A stretch of 25,390 bases of DNA from Balneolaceae bacterium (GTDB lineage Bacteria; Bacteroidota; Rhodothermia; Balneolales; Balneolaceae): NCBI GenBank assembly GCA_021767245.1, contig JAASTO010000012.1, forward strand, positions 1 to 25,390, written 5' to 3'. A program made the translations under genes and the position numbers. Position 1 is the stretch's first letter. Each line of letters opens with the position of its first letter. Positions 7,375 to 15,830 of the stretch are shown here, one piece after another. Below the pieces are notes generated by a model. That model was not told the DNA's origin, made no database searches, and saw only the letters and a list, made by a program, of their open reading frames with translations.

Positions 7375-7430
7375 AAAGTTAGTATTACTCCGAACCAATT
7401 AACTGATCAAAAAAACTAACTTTTCAAACC

Positions 7431-10310
7431 ATGTATAGACTTAGACCATTTATAATAATATTAATGCTGTTTGTCTGGATAGATGTACAGGCACAACAAC
7501 GAGGTGTAATCTCCGGTATTATAACAGATGCCGAAACAGGTGAACCGGTTATTGGGGCTTCTGTACTTATACAACAAACGGGATTAGGGGCTGCGAGTGA
7601 TGTAGAGGGAAGGTATCGAATAAATAATGTACCTGTTGGAGAAGCAACTGTTATAATAAGAAGTATAGGGTACGAGAATAAAAAAAATACAGTAGTGGTA
7701 CAATCGAGTGATGAAACGGTCTTGAATGTGCGTCTAGTGGTCAAGTTTCAAGAATTTGGAGATATAACTATTGTAGGTAACAGAAAAAGTCAGCTGGACG
7801 CAATAAGCCAAAAGCGGCAATCTGAAAACCTTAGGGAAGTTCTCACCAGTAATGATCTCGGCCGTTTACCTGATATAAACGTGGCAGAAGCTACTCAACG
7901 GGTAGCTGGAGTTGCATTAGAAACAGACAAAGGTGAAGGTAGGTTTGTTTCAATTAGGGGAATTCAACCATCTTTGAACAACGTAACTCTTAACAATAAA
8001 TCAAACCTTGCTTCCACAGCAGGCAGTCGTGCAACCGCATTAGACCTTATGCCAACTGAAATAATTTCAAGTATTGAAGTGATTAAGGCTGTGACTCCTG
8101 ATATGGAAGGAAATGCTGTAGGAGGAACCGTAAATATTAATACTATTTCAGCATTTGAAAAAAGTAAACCCTTTTTCATTTTTTCGGCCGATGGGCTAAT
8201 ACATGAGCGACAAAAAACTGAAAATTTTGGTGACACCGATTTACCCTTTCGGCTCTCGGGAACAGCCGGTAAACGCTTTGGCAAAGATCAAAAATTAGGT
8301 GTGGTAGTATCTGCAAACTACTTTAAACGCGATTTTACGGTTTCAGTTGTTGATCCAGACGAGTGGATCTATGAAAATGGTTATTTTCTACCTAATGAAA
8401 ATGAAATACAACTTGAGGATAATGAACGTATAAGGTCAGGTTTCAATACTGATTTTGATTATCGATTTACAGATAACAATTCAGTATATCTGAAAACCCT
8501 TTACACACGTAGTGAAGAAACAGCATTAAATTCTGAGTTTGAGATGACCTTTGAAGGTGATTTGATCAACCAAACACCTACCACAGGACGTTGGACCGCT
8601 GGTTCTCAGGAGCTTGATCTGAGCCGAGATAATGAAACGGAAAACCTGACTAGTTTTATTTTAGGTACCAAAAATCGATTCGGAAACTTGACGGCAGATA
8701 TTTATAGTTCTTATTCCAGAGGTGATACCGAAGACTTTGGGCCAGACGGAACTTGGGAAAATCCTGAAGCTACAGAAAGTCAAATTCCCCTGGATTACGA
8801 CGTGTCCAATTTCTTTTTCGATGTAAATACTCCCAACCCAAGTTTTGCTTCCGATCCATCCAACATGATTCTTCGGTCGGTTGGCCTAAATTATAGGGAT
8901 GTATTGGAAGAAAATTATGAGATCAGCGGTGATTTTAGTTATGACGTTTTAATTGGAAGAAATCCTGGATATATCAAAGCAGGAGCCCGGTATCGGGATC
9001 GCAGTATAGTAGTAGACCGTGCCCAGTCAGAGTATGAATTATCGGAAAGCCGTTTTAATTCGGGGAATTATGCAGACTTATCCCGTTTTAGGCTAGATCC
9101 ATTTAACCCGGAACAAGGTGGTCAGGAACCATTTCAACATGGAGACGCTGCAGCTTTTGCTGAATTTGCTACTCCCGACAATCTCAATGATATATTGGAT
9201 TTAGATGAAGTAGGAACCTACATAGAAGATTTTCAGGATGATTATGAAAATACTGAGGATGTTACGGCGGGTTACCTAATGGCATCGGTTAATTTTGCCA
9301 AATTCAATGTTGTTGGTGGTTTAAGAGTAGAACATACCAATACAACATCAAAGAGTCGTATTATAGAAGAAAATGCCGATACGGATGAGATAAACATTGG
9401 TAATGCCTTTGGTGATAACTCCTACACCGATTGGTTGCCATCAGTACACTTAAAATATAATATAAACGAAAATCTAGTAAGTCGTGCATCTTGGTCAAAT
9501 ACCATTGGGCGTCCAGATTTTTCTGCTCTTTCTTCTACTGCTGAATTTGAGTATGAAGAAACTACCACCCCAGGCGTATATAAAGGCTCCTTAGAACAAG
9601 CTAATTCAGATTTAAAGCCTTTTGAGTCTACTAACTACGATGTTTCTGTAGAATATTATTTGCCCTCAGGAGGACTGATTTCAGTAGGTGGTTTTTACAA
9701 AGATATAAATAACCAAATTTTTACAGATGAAATTGAACTCAATAACACTGACTTTCGAGGTGTGTTTTTTGAAGAACTAGAAATTCAACAGCTTAAGAAC
9801 GCTGAGGATGCCAAATTATGGGGTGCAGAGTTCACTTATGATCAGGCTTTTCTATTTCTTCCAAGCTTTTTGAATGGCTTCGGAACAACTCTCAATTTGG
9901 CACTGATCGATTCAAAAATTGAAATCCCTACACGAGATGAGTTACCACTTTTTCGTCAGCCGAGTGAGGTATTCAATGGTATCTTGTACTATCAGAAAAA
10001 AGGCTACGAACTACGCTTTGCAGCCAGTCACCGTAGTGCAATGCTATTGTCTGCTGCCAGTAATCTAGAATTCGAAGATGAAATAGCTGCAGGTGCTAAG
10101 ATAACTGATTTCGATCGCTTTGAGGATGCCCGCACCACATATGACTTACTAGCCGGATATACCCTTCCTAATGAAAATGTAAGGATAACTGCACAGCTGA
10201 GAAACCTGACCAATGAATCAGAACAATCATACCAGGGTATTAAAAGCCGCTTAGACCGTCATCAACTCACTGGTAGGACTTTTTTCCTTGCTGTAAACCT
10301 CTCGTTTTAA
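7431..10310 (+). CDS. TonB-dependent receptor with carboxypeptidase-regulatory-like domain
   Basis: The 959-residue product has a signal peptide (residues 1-22, ending VQAQ), a CarboxypepD_reg-like beta domain (about 26-105, GIITDAETGEPVIGASVLI), a plug domain (about 130-240) and a large beta-barrel ending in Phe. Plug features such as GRFVSIRGI, LNNVTLNN and IEVIKAVTPDMEGNAVGGTVN resemble the Xanthomonas/Caulobacter-type receptor family (TIGR01782). It should import a bulky solute across the outer membrane using TonB energy. It is the first gene of a four-gene plus-strand run, 23 bp before the phosphatase. Receptor genes of this kind are known beside beta-propeller phytase genes, so a phosphorylated ligand is likely but not shown. 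Its 5' half looks more AT-rich than the surrounding core genes. Confidence 0.93.
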   Translation: MYRLRPFIIILMLFVWIDVQAQQRGVISGIITDAETGEPVIGASVLIQQTGLGAASDVEGRYRINNVPVGEATVIIRSIGYENKKNTVVVQSSDETVLNVRLVVKFQEFGDITIVGNRKSQLDAISQKRQSENLREVLTSNDLGRLPDINVAEATQRVAGVALETDKGEGRFVSIRGIQPSLNNVTLNNKSNLASTAGSRATALDLMPTEIISSIEVIKAVTPDMEGNAVGGTVNINTISAFEKSKPFFIFSADGLIHERQKTENFGDTDLPFRLSGTAGKRFGKDQKLGVVVSANYFKRDFTVSVVDPDEWIYENGYFLPNENEIQLEDNERIRSGFNTDFDYRFTDNNSVYLKTLYTRSEETALNSEFEMTFEGDLINQTPTTGRWTAGSQELDLSRDNETENLTSFILGTKNRFGNLTADIYSSYSRGDTEDFGPDGTWENPEATESQIPLDYDVSNFFFDVNTPNPSFASDPSNMILRSVGLNYRDVLEENYEISGDFSYDVLIGRNPGYIKAGARYRDRSIVVDRAQSEYELSESRFNSGNYADLSRFRLDPFNPEQGGQEPFQHGDAAAFAEFATPDNLNDILDLDEVGTYIEDFQDDYENTEDVTAGYLMASVNFAKFNVVGGLRVEHTNTTSKSRIIEENADTDEINIGNAFGDNSYTDWLPSVHLKYNINENLVSRASWSNTIGRPDFSALSSTAEFEYEETTTPGVYKGSLEQANSDLKPFESTNYDVSVEYYLPSGGLISVGGFYKDINNQIFTDEIELNNTDFRGVFFEELEIQQLKNAEDAKLWGAEFTYDQAFLFLPSFLNGFGTTLNLALIDSKIEIPTRDELPLFRQPSEVFNGILYYQKKGYELRFAASHRSAMLLSAASNLEFEDEIAAGAKITDFDRFEDARTTYDLLAGYTLPNENVRITAQLRNLTNESEQSYQGIKSRLDRHQLTGRTFFLAVNLSF

Positions 10311-10333
10311 GAATCATCAAAGATCATATTCAC

Positions 10334-12430
10334 ATGTATAATAATATAAATTGTGCTTGTGGCTTAGTAGTGGCACTTATTTTCTTAAGTGCCACTCCTT
10401 TACAAGCTCAGGAATTTAAGTCTTACAAAGCTCCCGTCTATACTAAGTCATGGAGCGCGCCCTCCCCTTATCCCGATCGGATATCCATCACGTTTTTTGA
10501 TGATCCCGCGACATCATTCAGTGTTTCCTGGAGAACGGATACCTCGATTACAGAAGCCGTTGCTGAAGTTGCAGTTGCAACAGCAGCTCCCCGTTTTTGG
10601 CGTAATTCAACAAGACAGCAGGCACTTACGGAGACGATGAATGCCATGCATATCGCCAACGCAAAAGTGGTGGCTAATTATCACTCCGTAACTTTTACCG
10701 ATTTGAAACCCAACACACTTTATGCTTATCGTGTAGGTGACGGGGAAAAATGGAGTGAATGGATTCATTATCGAACAGCCTCTAAGGAACAAGAACCGTT
10801 CACATTTTTATATGTAGGGGACGCTCAAAATCAGATTATGGAGCTATGGTCGAGATTGATTCGAGAAGGCTACCGTCAAGAACCGGATGCTCGCTTCATT
10901 ATCCACGCCGGAGATCTGATCAACCGTGCTCATAATGACTCTGAATGGCACGAATGGTTTGAGGCGGGTGGTTGGATCCATAGTATGCTTCCTGCTATTC
11001 CTGTCCCGGGAAATCACGAGTATAATGAGTTTAACCCCGATGAAGATGAAGAACACTTATCGTATCAATGGAGGTACCAGTTTACCTTGCCGGAAAACGG
11101 GCCAGAAGGCATAGAAGTGCTAAAGGAAACCACCTACTATGTGGATTATCAAGGGGTTCGCATTGTTGCATTAAATTCAAACGATATGCCCCAAGAGCAG
11201 GCTGCCTGGCTGGATCAGGTACTGACCGATAATCCAAATAAGTGGACAATTCTTACTTTTCATCATCCGGTATTCTCTGCCTCAAGAGGAAGAGATAATG
11301 AAGTAGTAAGAAATTCAATAAAGCCCATTATTGATAAACATAAAGTTGATTTGGTACTAAATGGTCACGACCACAGCTATGCACGGGGAAGCACACCAGC
11401 TGAAGCAGAAAACATCACTTCAGGGATTAATATGAGGGATCGAACAGGCACTGTATATGTAGTATCGGTAAGTGGTGGCAAAATGTATACACTTAAACCG
11501 GAAGCTTGGGAAAATTATGAAGCGAAAAGGGAGACGGCTGCCGAAAACACTCAATTGTTCCAAGAAATATCGATAGATAATGATAGCCTATATTTCCGTT
11601 CATACACTGCCACAAGGGATCTATATGATGCATTCAAACTTGTAAAAGAAGAAGGAAAACCCAATCAAATTATTGAGATAAAGGAAAACCGAATCTCACA
11701 AAGAACTCACGATAATACCATCGCTTACGAAAATCCTGCAGTTCGTGATTTTGAAGATGGCAACCTCGAAAAGTGGGACCTAAGCCTGGCTAATAAAGCG
11801 GTGAAAGTAGATCATGGGTTAGCACGAAATGGTAACCACGCAGCTGAGTTCAATATCAGTGCAGAAAATCCCGCATCTTTTATCACAGATCCCTACGATG
11901 CCAGAATTGGACAAACAACTTGGTACGGGTTTAGTACTTATATACCTGAAGGCACAGGGTTGAATACGTCCTATACTATAGCAAAATGGACTGGCCTACC
12001 TGATAATGAAGTTGAACAGTCACGTGAACCTGCGTTAGCTTTTCAAATCAAAGATGGAAAACTCATCCTCACTGCAAACACTGACCAAGCCTTCTATTCT
12101 ACCCAAGAATCGGTTAGGCGAGTTGAGCTTAAGGTCGACCCTGCAACATTTAAAAAAGAAACCTGGAATGATGTGATTGTAAAGGTAAGGTGGGTTTATA
12201 ACAAAAGTGGACATGTGAGTGTCTGGCTGAACGGTAAACAAGTTGTTGAGTACACCGGTCCAATTGGCTATAACGATGATGATGGGCCAATCTTCCATCT
12301 TGGGCTCGAATCAGCGGGAGCCTCCAGCGAATATGGGATCATTCATGATGAATACCGCCGGGGTAACAGCATGGAAGATGTAAAACCTTCCAAGTTTGAT
12401 ATCATGAACGCTCAACCCGATGAAAATTAA
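10334..12430 (+). CDS. Purple-acid-phosphatase-like enzyme fused to a polysaccharide-lyase-like domain
   Basis: The 698-residue product has a signal peptide (ending LQAQ at about residue 26), a fibronectin-III-like N-terminal domain of purple acid phosphatases (about 46-150), and a metallophosphoesterase domain (about 155-385). Metal-ligand motifs are GD at 162-163, GDL at 193-195, GNHE at 226-229, a histidine pair at 310-311 and GHDHSYAR at 344-351. Residues about 466-680 resemble the jelly-roll heparin-lyase-I-like family (WYGFSTYIPEG, WNDVIVKVRW, VWLNGKQVVEYTGPIGYND, GIIHDEYRRG). The enzyme probably removes phosphate from esters outside the cell or in the periplasm. The C-terminal domain may bind or cleave polysaccharide; I cannot assign lyase catalytic residues. 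It lies between the receptor and PHP genes in the operon. Confidence 0.86.
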   Translation: MYNNINCACGLVVALIFLSATPLQAQEFKSYKAPVYTKSWSAPSPYPDRISITFFDDPATSFSVSWRTDTSITEAVAEVAVATAAPRFWRNSTRQQALTETMNAMHIANAKVVANYHSVTFTDLKPNTLYAYRVGDGEKWSEWIHYRTASKEQEPFTFLYVGDAQNQIMELWSRLIREGYRQEPDARFIIHAGDLINRAHNDSEWHEWFEAGGWIHSMLPAIPVPGNHEYNEFNPDEDEEHLSYQWRYQFTLPENGPEGIEVLKETTYYVDYQGVRIVALNSNDMPQEQAAWLDQVLTDNPNKWTILTFHHPVFSASRGRDNEVVRNSIKPIIDKHKVDLVLNGHDHSYARGSTPAEAENITSGINMRDRTGTVYVVSVSGGKMYTLKPEAWENYEAKRETAAENTQLFQEISIDNDSLYFRSYTATRDLYDAFKLVKEEGKPNQIIEIKENRISQRTHDNTIAYENPAVRDFEDGNLEKWDLSLANKAVKVDHGLARNGNHAAEFNISAENPASFITDPYDARIGQTTWYGFSTYIPEGTGLNTSYTIAKWTGLPDNEVEQSREPALAFQIKDGKLILTANTDQAFYSTQESVRRVELKVDPATFKKETWNDVIVKVRWVYNKSGHVSVWLNGKQVVEYTGPIGYNDDDGPIFHLGLESAGASSEYGIIHDEYRRGNSMEDVKPSKFDIMNAQPDEN

Positions 12431-12469
12431 AAGTATTATCAGGATTAATCTTAGTTAAAAAATAAGGCA

Positions 12470-13690
12470 ATGAATAAAGAAAAGAGATTCTCAATGGTTC
12501 ATTTTATGTTGGCAGAATCAAAGCTCCTAACAAGCGCGCTGTTAGTATCCGTCTTTGGGATATTGTTTCTTTTTACTGGTTGTGGAGATCAGTTCAACGA
12601 CCGGAAATTCACGTCACCTTACGAAGATCTGAATTGGAGCGAAATAGGTCATTATGATGCCGAGTTTCATACACATCCGAATATGGGGGATTATGGCGGG
12701 TATGACCCTCATCAGGTGATTGATAGGTATCATGAGGAGGGATATAAAATATTGACCCTGGCTGAGCACAGCAGTCATATACCTCACGATCACATGAATA
12801 CTATCTACCCCTGGACGGAGCTTTCACAAATTTATGATAAGATAAAAGATGTTGTTCATGAAGGAGAAGGTGGAAAGACTTATGCAGAAATTCACAACGA
12901 GCCATGGGAGGATCGCGACCCCGTAGAACTTGGAATGGTTTCGGTGGAGGGAAACGAACTTTCAGGTCATCATCACACGATAAGTGTATTCAACCTCTGG
13001 TCGGGACATGTTGAGGAAGAAATGGAATCCCTCGATCAGGTAACAGAACTGGGTGGATTAGCTTACCTTGCGCATCCTGGCCGGTATGTTGAAAGATTGG
13101 GGCTAACCGCACACTGGTATGCCGACATGTATCAAAGATATGATGCCCTGGTAGGACAGTCAGTTTTCAACCGGGAAGATAGCCACCCGGGAGATCGGGC
13201 TCATTATGATAGAATTCAGCATAAATTGGGCGGAGCTGAACGGCCTATCTGGTTGTTCGGTGAAGATGATATGCACACCGAGAATACATTGGGTTGGAAT
13301 CGCAATGTCTTTTTATTGGAAAATTTCAGACCAGGTTCACTGCATCCCGATATTCAGGACGGATCGGCACCGGATGTAATGAATGCTATGAAAAACGGAT
13401 ATACGTATCTTTGGAAACCCTCCGAACAGTACAATAAACGAGCATTTAATATCATCGACGTTTTAGTAGAAGAAAACAGGGTGACATTAACTGTGGATAA
13501 GAAAGATTTGGTCAATGAGATCAGGTGGCGCACTCATAATCCCAATACCGACAGCACGGAAACCATTCACTCCGGTTTCTCCATTACAGAATCGGACGTA
13601 CCTGATTACAGTTTATTCGTAAGGGCGGAATTGGAAGGAAATGAAGGAACCATTTATACACAACCTTTTTATCTGAGGGATAAAGAATAA
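12470..13690 (+). CDS. PHP-domain metal-dependent phosphoesterase-like lipoprotein
   Basis: The 406-residue product has a hydrophobic leader ending in a lipobox (FLFTGC, Cys38), so it should be a lipoprotein. The PHP fold is indicated by AEFHTHPNM (His67 and His69, first metal motif), LAEHSSH (Glu99-His100), VEGNELSGHHHTISVF, LAHPGR and GEDDMH, in the order expected for PHP phosphoesterases. A beta-rich C-terminal section follows (about 320-406). The family hydrolyses phosphate esters with several divalent metals, but exported members are poorly characterised. It lies 39 bp after the phosphatase fusion and 86 bp before the phytase. The leader is long before the cysteine; starts at Met9 or Met13 would give a more typical signal. 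A role in finishing inositol-phosphate breakdown is inference. Confidence 0.8.
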   Translation: MNKEKRFSMVHFMLAESKLLTSALLVSVFGILFLFTGCGDQFNDRKFTSPYEDLNWSEIGHYDAEFHTHPNMGDYGGYDPHQVIDRYHEEGYKILTLAEHSSHIPHDHMNTIYPWTELSQIYDKIKDVVHEGEGGKTYAEIHNEPWEDRDPVELGMVSVEGNELSGHHHTISVFNLWSGHVEEEMESLDQVTELGGLAYLAHPGRYVERLGLTAHWYADMYQRYDALVGQSVFNREDSHPGDRAHYDRIQHKLGGAERPIWLFGEDDMHTENTLGWNRNVFLLENFRPGSLHPDIQDGSAPDVMNAMKNGYTYLWKPSEQYNKRAFNIIDVLVEENRVTLTVDKKDLVNEIRWRTHNPNTDSTETIHSGFSITESDVPDYSLFVRAELEGNEGTIYTQPFYLRDKE

Positions 13691-13776
13691 CCATTCACGC
13701 CGAGTTTTTTTTCATAATTCACAGCAATATCAAAATAATATGAAGGAAGCGAGAATTAATTAAGCCCAACACAACT

Positions 13777-14868
13777 ATGAATAACAGGTTGAATATTTCA
13801 TTCGTTTTAGCGTTTTCTTTTTTTGGCACAGTTACCTCGTGCAATAGTAATCAAAAATCAACATTACAGCTGGAGACGGTTTTAAAGCCTGCTATAATAA
13901 CAGATACGGTTCGTTTCGACAGTGATGATCCTGCTATCTGGGTGAATCGGCAGAATCCGGGTGAAAGCCTGATTCTTGGTACGGATAAAATGGAGGCTGA
14001 GGGAGCTCTGTTTGTTTTCGATCTGAAAGGGAAAATAATCGACTCTTTGGTTGTAGACAGCTTAGACCGACCTAATAATGTAGCAGTAGCGTATGATGTA
14101 TCTGCCGGTAACAAAACGTTGGATATTGCCATTGTAACGGAACGGATAAATGGGCAGCTGCGGATATTCAGCTTGCCAGACATGCAGCCTGTTGACGGAG
14201 GAGGTGTGACTGTGTTTGGTAACGAACCTAATCATAATCTGGTAATGGGAGTGGCAGTTTACCAACCGGTTAACGCGGATAGCACCTATGTGGTTGTAAG
14301 CCGAAAGTCATCCCCGGATAATTCCCGATATCTTCATCAATATTTATTGACTTATGATTCAAATACGGAAAGTTTTACAGCTGAGCTGGCAAGAAAGTTT
14401 GGGCGATTTGAGGGCTCAACAGAGATCGAAGCTATTGCCGTAGATAATCGGTTAGGTTACGTTTACTATTCTGATGAAGGCTATGGCATTCGTAAATATT
14501 TTGCTGAACCTGATAAAGGTAACCAAGAATTAGCTGTTTTTGGAACCGATGAATTTACTGAAGACCGTGAAGGGATTGCCATTTACTCGGAAACTGATTC
14601 TACAGGCTATATCATAGTTTCTGATCAGCAAGGAGGTAAACTGAATATCTACCCCCGAGAAGGTTCTTCCGAAAACCCTCATAACCATCAACTTGTTACG
14701 AAAATAAACTATAATGCAGTATCTACTGATGGAATTGAAGTGGCTAATGAGTCACTTAATGAAATGTTTCCTAAAGGAATACTCATAGCTATGTCTGAGA
14801 ATAAAACCTTTGAAATATATAATTGGCAGTCCATCAGAGAATTGATGTCGGGAAGTTCTATTCCTTAG
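13777..14868 (+). CDS. Beta-propeller phytase (3-phytase-like) lipoprotein
   Basis: Beta-propeller phytases are calcium-dependent enzymes that remove phosphates stepwise from phytate. The 363-residue product has a short signal with lipobox VTSC (Cys22), placing it on a membrane facing outwards or into the periplasm. Family motifs appear in blade order: DSDDPAIWV (48-56), GTDK (68-71), DRPNNVAV (97-104), EIEAIAVD (216-223), SDEGYGIRKY (232-241), DREGIAIY (263-270), SDQQGG (282-287) and STDGIEV (316-322). The length fits the family. It is the last gene of the phosphorus operon and converges on nadC. The 86-bp gap before it is the longest in the operon, so an internal promoter is possible. Confidence 0.93.
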   Translation: MNNRLNISFVLAFSFFGTVTSCNSNQKSTLQLETVLKPAIITDTVRFDSDDPAIWVNRQNPGESLILGTDKMEAEGALFVFDLKGKIIDSLVVDSLDRPNNVAVAYDVSAGNKTLDIAIVTERINGQLRIFSLPDMQPVDGGGVTVFGNEPNHNLVMGVAVYQPVNADSTYVVVSRKSSPDNSRYLHQYLLTYDSNTESFTAELARKFGRFEGSTEIEAIAVDNRLGYVYYSDEGYGIRKYFAEPDKGNQELAVFGTDEFTEDREGIAIYSETDSTGYIIVSDQQGGKLNIYPREGSSENPHNHQLVTKINYNAVSTDGIEVANESLNEMFPKGILIAMSENKTFEIYNWQSIRELMSGSSIP

Positions 14869-14901
14869 CTAAACTCTAAATTCGAAAATAATAGCTTAAG
14901 G
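14863..14901 (+). terminator. Hairpin at the end of the phytase gene, weak terminator
   Basis: CCTTAGCTA (14863-14871), which includes the phytase TAG stop, can pair with TAGCTTAAGG (14892-14901) with one bulged base and a loop of about 20 bases. No U-run follows on either strand, so this is at best a weak or factor-assisted terminator between the convergent phytase and nadC genes. Confidence 0.35.
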
Positions 14902-14915
14902 CGTTTCAGGTAATT

Positions 14916-14986
14916 GGCTTTTACTCTAGATTAAAACTGATATCAAGGGCTTTTACCGAATGGGTAAGCCAGCCAAGAGAGATCAC
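14916..14986 (-). repeat. Functional copy of the nadC 3' end (right repeat of the insert)
   Basis: This 71-bp stretch is the tail of the intact nadC (codons 256-276, the stop and 5 bases beyond) and matches 7044-7114 except at 14945. The internal 9-bp motif GGCTTTTAC occurs at 14916-14924, exactly at the outer boundary of the match, and again at 14948-14956. Sequence to the left (14869-14915) belongs to the insert and is not shared with the other junction. Confidence 0.93.
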
Positions 14987-15751
14987 ATTTGCACCACATT
15001 TTTTATAATCAGCAATGTTTTGTGGTGTGATACCACCTGAAACTTCAATTATGATATTATCAGGAATGAGCTTTTTTAATTCTTTTACTTGATTCGGAGA
15101 ACGGTTATCAAGCATGATGACATCTGCTTGGGCCGCCACGGCTTCTTCTACCTGCAACCGAGTTTCAGTTTCCACTTCAATCCGAACCATGTGGCCACAA
15201 TGATCTCTTACAGATCTCACTGCTTTTGTGATAGAGCCTGCTGCTTTGATATGGTTATCCTTGATGATCACACCATCGTCTAACCTGAAGCGGTGGTTCT
15301 GTCCCCCGCCACACCGGACGGCATACTTCTGAAGCGCTCTGAGCCCGGGCAGGGTCTTGCGTGTATCAGTGACAGATATGGATGGATCACCAAGAAGCCT
15401 GATCACTTCATATGTTGAGGTTGCAATACCACTAAGGTGCTGTATAAGATTTAATATTACCCGTTCACCGGTCAAAAGGTTTCGGATGGATCCATTGACC
15501 TCACAGATTTTCTCACCCTTTTTTACAACTTCTCCGTCGTGCTTGAATAAGGTTGCCTCAATGTTTTGGTCTAAAACCCCATAACCTGTCTCGATAGCCT
15601 GAAGTCCCGACAGTACGCCCTCTGACTTTGCAGTATAAATACCTGTTCCTGTTTCGTCTGAAGAAAAGATCGACTCCGAGGTTAAATCTCCCATGCCAAT
15701 ATCTTCGATAAAGGCTTTTTTAAGTATGTTCGAGAGCTCAATTTTATTCAT
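14921..15751 (-). CDS. nadC: Nicotinate-nucleotide pyrophosphorylase (carboxylating), NadC
   Basis: NadC transfers phosphoribose from PRPP to quinolinate with loss of CO2, giving nicotinate mononucleotide, directly after NadA. The 276-residue length is normal. Family motifs are EDIGMGDLTSE near the N-terminus, TDTRKTLPGLRALQKYAV (128-145) with the active-site Arg/Lys cluster, GGGQNHRFRLDDGVIIKDNH (148-167), and the phosphate-binding IEVSGGI (235-241) of the TIM-barrel domain. The last 21 codons are duplicated in front of nadA. The gene is divergent from the cysteine desulfurase across a 79-bp gap. The final codons may have come in with the insert, since the repeat contains the whole C-terminus. 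Confidence 0.97.
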   Translation of the reverse strand: MNKIELSNILKKAFIEDIGMGDLTSESIFSSDETGTGIYTAKSEGVLSGLQAIETGYGVLDQNIEATLFKHDGEVVKKGEKICEVNGSIRNLLTGERVILNLIQHLSGIATSTYEVIRLLGDPSISVTDTRKTLPGLRALQKYAVRCGGGQNHRFRLDDGVIIKDNHIKAAGSITKAVRSVRDHCGHMVRIEVETETRLQVEEAVAAQADVIMLDNRSPNQVKELKKLIPDNIIIEVSGGITPQNIADYKKCGANVISLGWLTHSVKALDISFNLE

Positions 15752-15830
15752 TGTTATGATTAGGGCGTTTTATTTGACTATTATTGAGGTAGATGAAGAT
15801 ACCTGATTTTAATCTCAAGAGCGATCATAG
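15752..15830. promoter_or_regulatory. Divergent promoter region between nadC and the desulfurase gene
   Basis: This 79-bp gap must serve transcription of both nadC (minus) and the desulfurase (plus). TTTGACT at about 15773 is a possible upstream promoter element for the plus direction, but no good -7 element follows at the right spacing. No NiaR or other NAD-repressor site was recognised. Confidence 0.35.

Larger units (their letters stand above)
6942..7430. other. Gene-free region: nadA leader, nadC-tail remnant, left end of insert
   Basis: Three parts can be separated. Bases 6942-7043 are the sequence immediately upstream of nadA. Bases 7044-7114 duplicate the 3' end of nadC. Bases 7115-7430 are AT-rich with no credible gene on either strand. 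They contain a run of seven T followed by eight A (7198-7212), the 8-bp palindrome AGAGCTCT near 7240, and a cluster of palindromes at 7346-7374 before the TonB-receptor start. Promoters for nadA (minus) and for the four-gene phosphorus operon (plus) must lie here, but I cannot place a convincing TTTG/TAnnTTTG pair for either. Confidence 0.7.
7044..14986. mobile_element. Putative phosphorus-scavenging genomic island inserted at the nadC 3' end
   Basis: The block lies between two direct copies of the nadC 3' end, so one unit (insert plus one repeat copy) is 7872 bp. It splits nadA from nadC, which are commonly neighbours, and carries four plus-strand genes unrelated to NAD synthesis: a TonB-dependent receptor, a phosphatase fusion, a PHP lipoprotein and a phytase. 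Integrative elements often enter the 3' end of a gene and bring a replacement end, leaving the old end at the far side. This pattern fits exactly. No integrase, transposase, relaxase or insertion-sequence ends are visible, so it may be mobilised in trans, decayed, or acquired by homologous recombination. The alternative is a local duplication of the nadC tail during a rearrangement. Confidence 0.62.

Noticed and set aside
7044..14986. Insertion sequence or transposon with terminal repeats
   Set aside because: The repeats are direct, not inverted, and encode the NadC C-terminus; there is no transposase and no short target duplication.
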